From positions 248,001-312,000 of the forward strand of contig NZ_SFCC01000007.1 of assembly GCF_004214935.1 (NCBI RefSeq): a stretch of 64,000 nucleotides of DNA. Reading direction: 5' to 3'. This document shows, in pieces, positions 1 to 7,308 of the stretch. Position 1 is the stretch's first letter. Every line of letters starts with the position of its first letter. The translations under genes were made by a program, and so were the position numbers. The notes beneath the pieces were generated by a model. That model was not told the origin of the DNA. It saw nothing but the letters and a program-made list of their open reading frames with translations, and did no database searches. The DNA comes from Amycolatopsis suaedae (GTDB lineage: Bacteria > Actinomycetota > Actinomycetes > Mycobacteriales > Pseudonocardiaceae).

Positions 1-85
1 ACGCCGAGGCGATCCCGGCACCCACCCCCCGGGTTCCGCCGGTCACGAGCACGACGGCGCCGTCGAGCCGCAGTTGCAGAGTCAT
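1..85 (-). CDS. Short-chain dehydrogenase/reductase, N-terminal fragment cut by the window edge
   Basis: Only the first 28 codons are present, starting at the ATG read leftward from 85. They begin MTLQLRLDGAVVLVTGGTRG and carry the glycine-rich TGGTRGVGAG nucleotide-binding loop typical of the Rossmann fold of SDR enzymes. It is divergent from echA20 across a 72-bp gap that carries a KstR2-like palindrome. In M. tuberculosis an SDR gene (Rv3549c) sits divergently next to echA20 (Rv3550), so this is probably its counterpart in steroid C/D-ring catabolism. The SDR family assignment is secure from the motif; the substrate cannot be read from the fragment. Confidence 0.75.
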   Translation of the reverse strand, partial: MTLQLRLDGAVVLVTGGTRGVGAGIASA

Positions 86-118
86 CCGCAGACCTCCCGG
101 GACCGCTGTCCGCCTGCT

Positions 119-143
119 AACCTACCAAGCAAGTGCTAGGTTT
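119..143. promoter_or_regulatory. Imperfect KstR2-type operator upstream of echA20-ipdABC
   Basis: The outer arms AACCTA and TAGGTT are palindromic. The core ACCAAGCAAGTGCT (124-137) matches the published KstR2 consensus AnCAAGnnCTTGnT except at two bases of the right half-site. It lies between the divergent SDR and echA20 genes, about 15 bp before the echA20 start, where repressor binding would block the promoter. A perfect version of the same motif occurs at 9250-9263. That KstR2 uses this site is inference. Confidence 0.65.
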
Positions 144-157
144 GGCGAGAGGCGGAC

Positions 158-910
158 ATGCCCATCATCACCGACCGACCCCAGCCCGGCGTCACCACCG
201 TGACCGTGGACGAACCGCCGGTGAACGCCCTGACAGCACAGGGCTGGCTGGATCTCGCGGACGCCGTCACGACAGCCGGAACCGACCCGTCGTGTCACGT
301 CGTCGTGCTGCGCGCGGAAGGCCGAGGGTTCAACGCCGGGGTCGATCTGAAGGAGATCCAGCGCGACAGCGGCTACGGCGCGCTGATCGGCGCCAACCAC
401 GGTTGCGCCGTCGCGTTCGCCGCCGTCTACGACTGCCCGGTGCCGGTGATCGCCGCCGTGCACGGCTTCTGCCTCGGCGGAGGAGTCGGGCTGGTCGGCA
501 ACGCCGACGTGGTCGTCGCCAGCGACGACGCCACGTTCGGCCTGCCCGAGGTCGACCGCGGCGCGCTCGGCGCGGCCACCCACCTGGCGCGGCTGGTCCC
601 GCAGCACCTGATGCGCGCGCTGTACTACACGGCCAGCACCGTCGACGCCCACCAGCTGCACCACCACGGCTCGGTCTACGCCGTCGTGCCCCGCGCCGAG
701 CTGGACGCGACGGCGCTCGAGGTCGCGGAACGGATCGCGGCCAAGGACACCAGGGTGATCCGCGCGGCCAAGCAGGCCATCAACGGCATCGACCCGCAGC
801 CGGTGCACCGCAGCTACCGCTTCGAGCAGGGGTTCACGTTCGAGCTCAACCTGGCCGGCGTCGCCGACGGCGCACGGCAGCGATTCCTGGACGGTGAGAA
901 TGCCCGATAA
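158..910 (+). CDS. echA20: EchA20, crotonase-fold steroid ring hydrolase
   Basis: A 250-residue crotonase-superfamily protein, close to the about 247 residues of M. tuberculosis EchA20. Oxyanion-hole segments are visible at GFNAGVDLKE (residues 58-67) and HGFCLGGGVG (102-111). EchA20 of mycobacteria hydrolyses a ring of the HIP-derived CoA thioester (HIEC-CoA to COCHEA-CoA), just before IpdAB acts. The assignment rests on sequence and on the exact gene order echA20-ipdA-ipdB-ipdC. The ATG at 158 follows GAGAGGCGG, a usable ribosome site. It is first in a + strand operon whose next gene overlaps it by 11 bp. Control by KstR2 is expected from the upstream palindrome. Confidence 0.88.
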   Translation: MPIITDRPQPGVTTVTVDEPPVNALTAQGWLDLADAVTTAGTDPSCHVVVLRAEGRGFNAGVDLKEIQRDSGYGALIGANHGCAVAFAAVYDCPVPVIAAVHGFCLGGGVGLVGNADVVVASDDATFGLPEVDRGALGAATHLARLVPQHLMRALYYTASTVDAHQLHHHGSVYAVVPRAELDATALEVAERIAAKDTRVIRAAKQAINGIDPQPVHRSYRFEQGFTFELNLAGVADGARQRFLDGENAR

Positions 911-1763
911 GCGCATGACCCTGGACGAGGCCGTCGCCGAACTCCGCGACGGCATGACGATCGGCATCGGCGGCTGGGGCTCGCGGCGCAAACCCATGGC
1001 GCTCGTGCGGGCCATCCTGCGGTCCCGGCTGACCGACCTGACCGTCGTGTCCTACGGCGGGCCCGACGTCGGCCTGCTGCTGTCCGCGGGCCGGATCCGG
1101 CACCTGGTGTTCGGGTTCGTCACCCTCGACACCGTCGCCTACGACCCGTGGTTCGGCCGGGCACGCCAGTCCGGCGCCATCACCGTCACCGAGTACGACG
1201 AGGGCGTGCTCGGCACCGCGCTGTCGGCAGCGGCGCAACGGCTGCCGTTCCTGCCCACCCGCGCCGGGCTGGGCTCCGACGTCATGACGCTCAACCCCGG
1301 GCTGCGTACCGTCGTGTCCCCCTACGCCGACGGCGAGGAACTGCTCGCCGTCCCCGCACTGCGGCTGGACGCCGCGCTGCTGCACCTCAACCGAGCCGAC
1401 GCCCGCGGCAACGCCCAGTACCTCGGCCCGGACCCCTACTTCGACCAGCTGTTCGCGCTCGCGGCGAACCGTTGCTACGTCTCGGCCGAGCAGATCGTCG
1501 GCACCACCGAGCTGACCGAAGGCGGCCCCCTGCAGAGCCTGCTGCTGCACCGCGGGCTCGTGCACGGCGTGGTCGAGGCTCCCCGGGGCGCGCACTTCAC
1601 CACCGCCGTCCCGGACTACGACCGCGACGAACGCTTCCAACGGCACTACGCCGCCTGCGCCAAGGACCCCGAGCGCTGGCCGGAGTTCGCCGACCGGTTC
1701 CTCTCCGGCGGCGAAGCCGACTATCTGTCCGAAGTGGACAAATTCGAGGAGGAGGCGGCGTGA
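900..1763 (+). CDS. ipdA: IpdA, alpha subunit of COCHEA-CoA ring hydrolase (CoA-transferase fold)
   Basis: A 287-residue member of the class I CoA-transferase alpha-subunit fold. The N-terminus MPDKRMTLDEAVAELRDGMT followed by GIGGWGSRRKPM is highly characteristic of actinobacterial IpdA, which is why the ATG at 900 is preferred over the GTG at 894 and the ATG at 915. IpdA and IpdB form a heteromeric enzyme that lacks transferase activity and instead hydrolytically opens the last steroid ring of COCHEA-CoA. An acidic stretch TEYDEG (residues 97-102) lies about where the catalytic glutamate is expected, but this was not aligned. The gene overlaps echA20 by 11 bp and ipdB by 4 bp (GTGA), which implies translational coupling and stoichiometric subunit synthesis. 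Confidence 0.9.
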   Translation: MPDKRMTLDEAVAELRDGMTIGIGGWGSRRKPMALVRAILRSRLTDLTVVSYGGPDVGLLLSAGRIRHLVFGFVTLDTVAYDPWFGRARQSGAITVTEYDEGVLGTALSAAAQRLPFLPTRAGLGSDVMTLNPGLRTVVSPYADGEELLAVPALRLDAALLHLNRADARGNAQYLGPDPYFDQLFALAANRCYVSAEQIVGTTELTEGGPLQSLLLHRGLVHGVVEAPRGAHFTTAVPDYDRDERFQRHYAACAKDPERWPEFADRFLSGGEADYLSEVDKFEEEAA

Positions 1764-2485
1764 GCGAAGCCAGCCGTGCCGAGGTCGCCGCCGTGGCCTG
1801 CGCCGAACTGTTCCGCGGCGACGGCGAGATCCTGGTCAGCCCCATGGGCCTGCTGCCGTCGCTGGGCGCCCGGCTGGCGCGGCTGACGTTCGAGCCGGAC
1901 CTGCTGCTGTCCGACGGGCAGGCCTGCCTGGTGACCGGCGACGCCGTCGTCGAGGGCTGGCTGCCGTTCCGCACCGTCCTGGACACCGTCGTGCCGCACG
2001 GCAGGCGGCACGTCGTGATGGGCGCCAACCAGCTCGACCGTCACGGCAACCAGAACATCTCCGCCATCGGCGAGCACGCCCGGCCGACCCGGCAACTGCT
2101 CGGGGTGCGCGGCGGACCGGGCAACACCGTCAACCACCGCACCAGCTACTGGGTCCCCCGGCACAGCACCCGCGTGTTCGTCGACCACGTCGACGTCGTC
2201 TCCGGTGTCGGCTTCGCCCGCGCCGCCGCGGCCGGGCAACGGTTCCACGACGTCCACCGGGTGGTCACCAACCTCGCGGTACTGGACTTCGGCGGCCCCG
2301 GCCACGCCCCGCGGCTGGTGTCGGTCCATCCCGGCGTGACCGTCGACGAGGTGCGTGCCGCCACCGGATTCGAACTGGACACCACCGACGTCGCCGAGAC
2401 CCGGGCACCGACCGGCGAGGAACTGCGCCTGCTGCGGACGGTGCTGGATCCGAAGTCGCTGCGGGACAAGGAGGTCCCGGGATGA
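1760..2485 (+). CDS. ipdB: IpdB, beta subunit of COCHEA-CoA ring hydrolase
   Basis: A 241-residue CoA-transferase beta-subunit-fold protein, close to the about 250 residues of mycobacterial IpdB. It starts at a GTG that overlaps the ipdA TGA as GTGA; the frame extends upstream but that part is only the shadow of ipdA. Segments such as GANQLDRHGNQNISAIG (residues about 93-109) and GGPGNTVNHRT are typical of this family. With IpdA it cleaves the final ring of steroid-derived CoA thioesters. The stop overlaps the ipdC ATG as ATGA. AGGAGG (1749-1754), in the end of ipdA, can serve as its ribosome site. Confidence 0.9.
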   Translation: MSEASRAEVAAVACAELFRGDGEILVSPMGLLPSLGARLARLTFEPDLLLSDGQACLVTGDAVVEGWLPFRTVLDTVVPHGRRHVVMGANQLDRHGNQNISAIGEHARPTRQLLGVRGGPGNTVNHRTSYWVPRHSTRVFVDHVDVVSGVGFARAAAAGQRFHDVHRVVTNLAVLDFGGPGHAPRLVSVHPGVTVDEVRAATGFELDTTDVAETRAPTGEELRLLRTVLDPKSLRDKEVPG

Positions 2486-3540
2486 GGACCGCGCTGACCG
2501 AGCTGGCCGGCATCCGCCATCCGGTCGTGCAGACCGGGATGGGCTGGGTCGCCGGGCCACGGCTGGTCGCCGCGACCGCCGAAGCCGGCGGCCTGGGCAT
2601 CCTCGCCTCGGCCACGATGACGTTCGACGAACTGGCCGCCGCCATCACCGAGACCAAGGCCCGCACCGGCGAACCGTTCGGCGTCAACCTGCGGGCCGAC
2701 GCCGCCGACGCACCACGCCGCGTCGACCTGCTCATCGAACACGGCGTGCGGGTGGCCTCGTTCGCGCTGGCACCCCGGCCGGAACTGATCCAACGGCTGC
2801 GCGAGGCCGGCACGGTCGTGATCCCGTCGGTCGGCGCGGCACGGCACGCGGTGAAGGTCGCCGGCTGGGGCGCCGACGCGGTCATCGTCCAGGGCGGGGA
2901 GGGCGGCGGGCACACCGGCGGCGTGGCGACCACCCTGCTGCTGCCGTCCGTGCTCGACGCCGTGGACATCCCGGTGATCGCCGCCGGCGGGTTCTTCGAC
3001 GGCCGCGGCCTGGCCGCGGCACTGTCCTACGGCGCGGCCGGGGTCGCCATGGGCACCCGGTTCCTGCTCACCAGGGAAAGCACCGTCCCCGACGCCGTCA
3101 AGCGGCTCTACCTCGATCATGGGCTCGACGGCACGGTGGTGACCAGGAAGGTCGACGGCCTGCCACACCGAGTCCTGCGGACCGAGCTGGTCGACACCCT
3201 CGAACAGGCCGGCCGGGTCCGCGCGCTGCTGGCCGCCGTCCGCAACGCCGCCCGGTTCCGGAAGCTGACCGGGCTGTCCTGGTCCGCGCTGGTCCGCGAG
3301 GGACTGGCGATGCGTGGCGAACGCACCTGGGCGCAGCTGGTGATGGCGGCGAACACGCCGATGCTGCTGCGGGCCGGGCTCGTCGACGGTGACACCGGCG
3401 CCGGGGTTCTGGCGTCCGGGCAGGTCGTCGGGCTGCTCGACGACCTGCCCACCGTCGCCGAGCTGGTGGAACGGATCGTGGGCGATGCCACGGAAATCCT
3501 GCGCAGGCTGGGTGCCGGAGCCGCCTCGCCCTGTGCTTGA
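2482..3540 (+). CDS. ipdC: IpdC, flavin-dependent oxidoreductase of the nitronate monooxygenase/enoyl reductase fold
   Basis: A 352-residue TIM-barrel flavoprotein of the 2-nitropropane dioxygenase (NMO) family. It shows GMGWVAGPRLVAATAEAGGLG near the N-terminus and a GAGFF-like turn (AAGGFFDGRG, residues about 170-179) followed by AAGVAMGTRFLLTRES, the usual FMN phosphate-binding region. Mycobacterial IpdC (Rv3553) acts on the 5-hydroxy HIC-CoA intermediate, before EchA20 and IpdAB. The annotation follows from family plus gene order rather than from diagnostic residues. It overlaps ipdB by ATGA and is followed within a few bases by an alpha/beta hydrolase gene. Confidence 0.87.
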   Translation: MRTALTELAGIRHPVVQTGMGWVAGPRLVAATAEAGGLGILASATMTFDELAAAITETKARTGEPFGVNLRADAADAPRRVDLLIEHGVRVASFALAPRPELIQRLREAGTVVIPSVGAARHAVKVAGWGADAVIVQGGEGGGHTGGVATTLLLPSVLDAVDIPVIAAGGFFDGRGLAAALSYGAAGVAMGTRFLLTRESTVPDAVKRLYLDHGLDGTVVTRKVDGLPHRVLRTELVDTLEQAGRVRALLAAVRNAARFRKLTGLSWSALVREGLAMRGERTWAQLVMAANTPMLLRAGLVDGDTGAGVLASGQVVGLLDDLPTVAELVERIVGDATEILRRLGAGAASPCA

Positions 3541-3548
3541 CTGCCCCC

Positions 3549-4349
3549 ATGCAGCAGGACGGCATGTGTCTGGTCGACCACGGCGAGTTGCACGTCCGGC
3601 GGGCCGGTTCCGGCCCCGCGCTGCTGCTCGTCGCGGGCGGCCTGGGCGGGGCGTCCAGCTACCGGGCACTGAGCGCGCGGCTGGCCGACGAGTACACCGT
3701 GCTGACCTACGACCGCCGCGCCCACTTCGCCAGCACCGACCGGACGACCGGCCCGCTGACCGTCGCCACCCAGGCCGACGACGCCCGTGCGGTCATCGAG
3801 CACTTCGGCTTCGACCAGGCGCTGGTGTTCGGCACCAGCGCCGGCGCGCTGATCGGCCTGGACCTGGCGGCCCGGCACCCCGGCGTCGTCACCGGGCTGA
3901 TCGCCCACGAACCACCCGCCGTCACCCTCCTGCCCGACGCCGACGAATGGCTGGACTTCGCCGACTACCAGGTCGAGCGGGCGGCCTCCGGTGACGTGTT
4001 CGGGGCGTTCACCGGCTTCGTCCAGTCGCTGGCCGGCGCCGGACTGCCCGACCTGCGGGCCGTCCGGCTGCCCAACCAGCGCGAGTGGGAAGTCCTGTTC
4101 GCCAGGGAGATCCGGGAGTTCTACGGCTACGAGCCGGACCTGCCCGCGCTGCGCAAGTCCGGCGTCGAGATCACCCCGGCCGCGGGTGAGGGCAGCCGCG
4201 GCTACTACCACTACCGCCCCGCCAGGGCGCTGGCCGTCGAGCTGGGCATGCCGTTCGTCGAGGTACCCGGCGCCCACCTGGCGCCCCAGCGCAACGCGCC
4301 CCGCTTCGCCGAGACCCTGAAGTCCCTGCTCGCCGAGCTGACCCCCTGA
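3549..4349 (+). CDS. Alpha/beta hydrolase at the end of the ipd operon
   Basis: A 266-residue alpha/beta-hydrolase. The nucleophile elbow reads GTSAGA, a HEPPA loop follows, and the likely catalytic histidine lies in PGAHLAPQ near the C-terminus. The N-terminal DHGELHVRRAGSGPALLLVAG resembles small-molecule hydrolases and haloperoxidase-like esterases. The ATG at 3549 is 8 bases after the ipdC stop; an in-frame TTG at 3537 overlapping the ipdC stop is an alternative. Neither has a good ribosome site. The M. tuberculosis echA20-ipdC operon has no obvious counterpart here, so a role on a steroid-derived ester or thioester is only guilt by association. A generic detoxifying esterase is equally possible. 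Confidence 0.75.
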   Translation: MQQDGMCLVDHGELHVRRAGSGPALLLVAGGLGGASSYRALSARLADEYTVLTYDRRAHFASTDRTTGPLTVATQADDARAVIEHFGFDQALVFGTSAGALIGLDLAARHPGVVTGLIAHEPPAVTLLPDADEWLDFADYQVERAASGDVFGAFTGFVQSLAGAGLPDLRAVRLPNQREWEVLFAREIREFYGYEPDLPALRKSGVEITPAAGEGSRGYYHYRPARALAVELGMPFVEVPGAHLAPQRNAPRFAETLKSLLAELTP

Positions 4350-4392
4350 CCGCCGGTCACCACGAACGAGGCCGCCCCGCCACCGGCCAAGG

Positions 4393-4442
4393 CCCCCAAT
4401 GCCACATTGGGGGAGTTCAAGTACCCCAATGCCACATTGGGG
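4393..4442. repeat. Paired CCCCAATG-CCA-CATTGGGG palindromes, copy 1
   Basis: Two hairpins, CCCCCAATG/CATTGGGGG (4393-4413) and CCCCAATG/CATTGGGG (4424-4442), each with a CCA loop, are joined by GAGTTCAAGTA. The same double unit, with a 31-bp period and the TTCAAGTA linker, recurs at 43793-43840. It lies just after the 3' end of the ipd operon and could also act as a transcription stop. Confidence 0.8.
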
Positions 4443-4482
4443 ACACGTGGCGTCGGGCGCCCGCGTGAGCGGCCCGTTCGCG

Positions 4483-4745
4483 CGAGTCGTCCGTTCCGGA
4501 CCCGCGAGTTGTCCGTTCCCGCCAACCGGATCCCACTGACCGGCACTCCGGTTCCAGATCGTGAGATAGTGGGTCACGCGAAGCTCGTGAAGGCCACCAT
4601 CACCACGTCACACGTAATGAAGGTGGCCTTCACGAGCTTGACCTCAGGCCCACGTCTCGCGATCCGGAACCGGCGCGCCGGACAGTGGAACCAGCCGGGC
4701 GGGAACGGACAACTCGCGGGTCCGGAACGGACGACTCGCGCGAGC
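4483..4745. repeat. Large inverted repeat with a central perfect hairpin
   Basis: A left module (about 4483-4560; CGCGAGTCGTCCGTTCCGG, then CCCGCGAGTTGTCCGTTCCC) is matched by a right module in opposite orientation (about 4665-4745; GGGAACGGACAACTCGCGGG and CCGGAACGGACGACTCGCG). Between them the 18-nt arms AAGCTCGTGAAGGCCACC (4581-4598) and GGTGGCCTTCACGAGCTT (4622-4639) are perfectly complementary. The whole block could extrude as a cruciform or, if transcribed, fold as one long stem-loop. Confidence 0.75.
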
Positions 4746-4955
4746 GGGCCGGTCACACGGGCGACCAGCGCCACGGGAGCACCGGCGTCCACATCGTGAG
4801 TTCTGCGCTCACGCACGCAAGTTCTGCGTTCAGGAATGCGAGTTCTGCGGTCGGGACCACCGCCCACCCCGCTGGACACCGACTTTGCCGGGACCCTGAC
4901 GTGTCACGTGGTGAAGGTGGCCTTCACGTGCTTTGACGACCAGCGGACTCGCGGC

Positions 4956-5513
4956 TCAGAGCTGACGGATCACGCGGGCCGGGTTGCCGACGGCCAGGAC
5001 CTTCGACGGCAGGTCGCGGGTGACCACGCTGCCCGCGCCGACGACCGTGTCCTCGCCGATCGTCACACCGGCGCAGACGGTGACCCCGCCGCCGAACCAC
5101 ACGTTGTTCCCGATCGTGATCGGCGCCGCGCTCTCCCACCGCTGCCGCCGCGCCTCGTGGTCCTCGATGGGATGCAACGCCGTCAGCAACTGCACCCGCG
5201 GCCCGATCGACACGTCGTCACCAATGGTGATCTTCGCGCAGTCCAGCAGGATCGCGTCGTAGTTGAGGAAGCTGTTCGAGCCGATCTCGATGAGATAGCC
5301 GTAGTCGCACTGGAACCTCGGCATGATCCACGAACCCTCGCCCAGCTTGCCCAGCAGCGACCGCAGCAGCGTGTCACGCAGGCCGGTCTCCTCGGCGGAC
5401 GTGGCGTTGAACCGGTCGATCAGCCCCTGCGCCCGGCGGCGCTCGGCGACCAGATCCGGATCGCTGTCCTTGTACAGCTCGCCCCGCAGCATGCGGTCCT
5501 TGTGCTCACCCAT
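4956..5513 (-). CDS. Maltose/galactoside O-acetyltransferase family protein (left-handed beta helix)
   Basis: A 185-residue sugar O-acetyltransferase of the Maa/LacA/NodL family. An N-terminal mac domain contains MLRGELYKDSDPDLVAERRR (residues 7-26). Hexapeptide repeats form the left-handed beta helix, with the conserved ALHPIEDHEARR stretch carrying the catalytic histidine and NNVWFGGGVTVCAGVTIGED completing the acetyl-CoA site. Length is normal for the family. The ATG at 5513 lies 1 bp after the fadA6 stop, so it is the last gene of the fadE30-ipdF-kstR2-fadA6 transcript. The acceptor substrate is unknown, and no link to steroid degradation is visible except the tight coupling. Confidence 0.85.
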   Translation of the reverse strand: MGEHKDRMLRGELYKDSDPDLVAERRRAQGLIDRFNATSAEETGLRDTLLRSLLGKLGEGSWIMPRFQCDYGYLIEIGSNSFLNYDAILLDCAKITIGDDVSIGPRVQLLTALHPIEDHEARRQRWESAAPITIGNNVWFGGGVTVCAGVTIGEDTVVGAGSVVTRDLPSKVLAVGNPARVIRQL

Positions 5514-5514
5514 G

Positions 5515-6669
5515 TCACGACACTAGCTCGATGATCGTGACATTCGCCGTCCCGCCGCCCTCGCACATGGTGAGCAAACCGAACCGGCCCCGCCGCCGTT
5601 CCAGCTCGTGCAACAGCGTGGCCAGCAGCTTCGTCCCGGTGGCGCCGATGGGATGGCCCAGCGCGATACCGCCGCCGTTGACGTTGACCCGCTCCGGATC
5701 GGCCCCCGTCTCCTCCAGCCAGGCCAGGACCACGCTGGCGAACGCCTCGTTGACCTCGAACAGGTCGATGTCGGCCGCCCGCAACCCGGTGCGCCGCAAC
5801 GCCCGCGACGTCGCCGGGATCGGCCCGGTCAGCATCCACACCGGGTCGGCACCGTGCACGCCGAGATGATGGATCCGGGCCCGCGGCGTGATCCCGTGCT
5901 CGGTGACGAACTCCTCCGACGCCACCAGCGCCGCACTCGCACCGTCGGAGATCTGACTGGCCACCGCCGCCGACAGCCGCGACCCCTCGCTCAACGCGGG
6001 CAGCGCCGCCATCTTCTCCAGGCTGGTGTCCGGCCGCGGCCCCTCGTCCCTGGTCAGACCCGCCACCGGCACCAGCTCGGCGTCGAACCGCCCCTCCCCG
6101 GCGGCGGCCACCGCCCGGCGGTGGCTGGACAACGCGAACTCCTCCATCGCCGCACGGGAGATGTCCCAGTGCTCGGCGATCATGTCCGCACTGCGGAACT
6201 GCGACACCGCCACGTCGCCGTACCGCTCACGCCACCCCGCCGATCCGCCGAACGGATCGTCGAAGCCGTACTCCCGTCCCGCCAGCATCGCCGCGCTGAT
6301 CGGGATGGCGCTCATGTTCTGCACACCGCCGGCCAGCACCAGGTCCATCGTGCCGGACATGACGGCCTGCGCGGCGAAGTGCACCGCCTGCTGACTCGAC
6401 CCGCACTGCCGGTCCACGGTCACCCCCGGCACGTGGTGCGGATACCCCGCGGCCAGCCACGCCGTGCGGGCGATGTTGCCCGCCTGCGGGCCCAGGGTGT
6501 CCACACAGCCGAAGATCACATCGTCGACCAGCGCCGGATCCAGGTCGTTGCGTTCCACGACCGCCCTGATCACCGCGGCACCCAGGTCCGCGGGATGCGT
6601 GCCCGCCAGCGCCCCGCCCCGCCGTCCCACCGGGGTCCGCACCGCGTCGATCAGGTAAGCCGTGCCCAT
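5515..6669 (-). CDS. fadA6: FadA6, steroid-ring 3-ketoacyl-CoA thiolase
   Basis: A 384-residue thiolase. The nucleophilic cysteine is C89 in DRQCGSSQQ, the catalytic histidine is H339 in GHPIGATG and the second active cysteine is C369 in MCEGGG. It closely follows mycobacterial FadA6 along its length, for example GCVDTLGPQAGNIAR and MASQISDG-like segments. FadA6 cleaves the ring-opened CoA ester made by IpdAB, feeding acetyl-CoA and further beta-oxidation products. The ATG at 6669 is 3 bp after the kstR2 stop on the same strand. Expression is expected to fall under KstR2. Confidence 0.92.
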   Translation of the reverse strand: MGTAYLIDAVRTPVGRRGGALAGTHPADLGAAVIRAVVERNDLDPALVDDVIFGCVDTLGPQAGNIARTAWLAAGYPHHVPGVTVDRQCGSSQQAVHFAAQAVMSGTMDLVLAGGVQNMSAIPISAAMLAGREYGFDDPFGGSAGWRERYGDVAVSQFRSADMIAEHWDISRAAMEEFALSSHRRAVAAAGEGRFDAELVPVAGLTRDEGPRPDTSLEKMAALPALSEGSRLSAAVASQISDGASAALVASEEFVTEHGITPRARIHHLGVHGADPVWMLTGPIPATSRALRRTGLRAADIDLFEVNEAFASVVLAWLEETGADPERVNVNGGGIALGHPIGATGTKLLATLLHELERRRGRFGLLTMCEGGGTANVTIIELVS

Positions 6670-6672
6670 CCG

Positions 6673-7308
6673 CTACCTCCGTTTCACCGGCCGCCGCCTG
6701 CTGGCGATGCCGTCGAGCAGGATCCCCAGGTACTGCTGTGCCACCGCCTCGGCCGACAACGCGCCACGCGGGTTGTACCAGCGCACCGCCACCCACACCG
6801 TGTCGCGGATGAACCGGTAGACCAGCTCCACGTCCAGGTCCGCGCGGAACGTCCCGTCCGCCACCCCGCCGGTGAGGATGTCGTTCCACAGCTTGCGGAA
6901 CTCGGTGTTGCGCTCGTCCAGGTAGGAGAACCGGGGCAGCTTGGCCAAGTGCCCGGCCTCGTTCTGGTAGATCGCCACCTCGGCCGGGCGGCGGTGGATG
7001 GTGTCGAACGACGCCGTCACCACCGCCTCCAGCGTCTTGCGCGGCCCCAGGTCGGCGGCCACGATCTCGGCGTAGCGGCCGAACAGCTCGTCCAGGAACC
7101 CGGTCAGGATCTCGTCGGCCATCGACTCCTTCGAGTCGAAGTGGTGGTAGAGACTGCCGGACAGGATGCCCGCCTCGTCGGCGATGTCGCGCACGGTGGT
7201 CGAGACGAACCCGCGCTCGGCGAACAGCCGCGCGGCGATGGCGAGCAGCTCGGCACGCCGTCCGGTGGCGGGGGTGGGCTTGGCGTTCACGTCGGCTACC
7301 TCACGCAT
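6673..7308 (-). CDS. kstR2: KstR2, TetR-family repressor of the C/D-ring (HIP) regulon
   Basis: A 211-residue TetR regulator. The N-terminal helix-turn-helix spans roughly residues 17-63 with TTVRDIADEAGILSGSLYHHF, and the ligand domain contains LVYRFIRDTVWVAVRWYNPRG, both very close to mycobacterial KstR2. KstR2 binds HIP-CoA and leaves its palindromic operators. Such operators are visible at 9246-9267 (perfect) and 119-143 (imperfect). The start codon overlaps the end of ipdF by 8 bp (ATGCGTGA); a GTG six codons later is an alternative. Lying inside one of the operons it controls, it is probably autoregulated. Confidence 0.93.
   Translation of the reverse strand: MREVADVNAKPTPATGRRAELLAIAARLFAERGFVSTTVRDIADEAGILSGSLYHHFDSKESMADEILTGFLDELFGRYAEIVAADLGPRKTLEAVVTASFDTIHRRPAEVAIYQNEAGHLAKLPRFSYLDERNTEFRKLWNDILTGGVADGTFRADLDVELVYRFIRDTVWVAVRWYNPRGALSAEAVAQQYLGILLDGIASRRRPVKRR

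Larger units (their letters stand above)
4350..4955. repeat. 606-bp gene-free region made of nested repeats
   Basis: No credible gene lies between the hydrolase and the acetyltransferase. Open frames here are short, overlap each other and encode low-complexity Arg-rich peptides. The region contains paired CCCCAATG palindromes (4393-4442), a large inverted repeat centred on a hairpin (4483-4745), tandem GCGAGTTCTGCG-type units (4797-4852), and a terminal hairpin (4911-4927) preceded by TTTGCCGGGACCCTGACG. The same modules recur at 26.9-27.6 and 43.1-43.9 kb. Confidence 0.8.

Noticed and set aside
4407..4799. 130-residue open frame in the repeat block
   Set aside because: It reads through inverted repeats and hairpins; no credible start or homologous motif.
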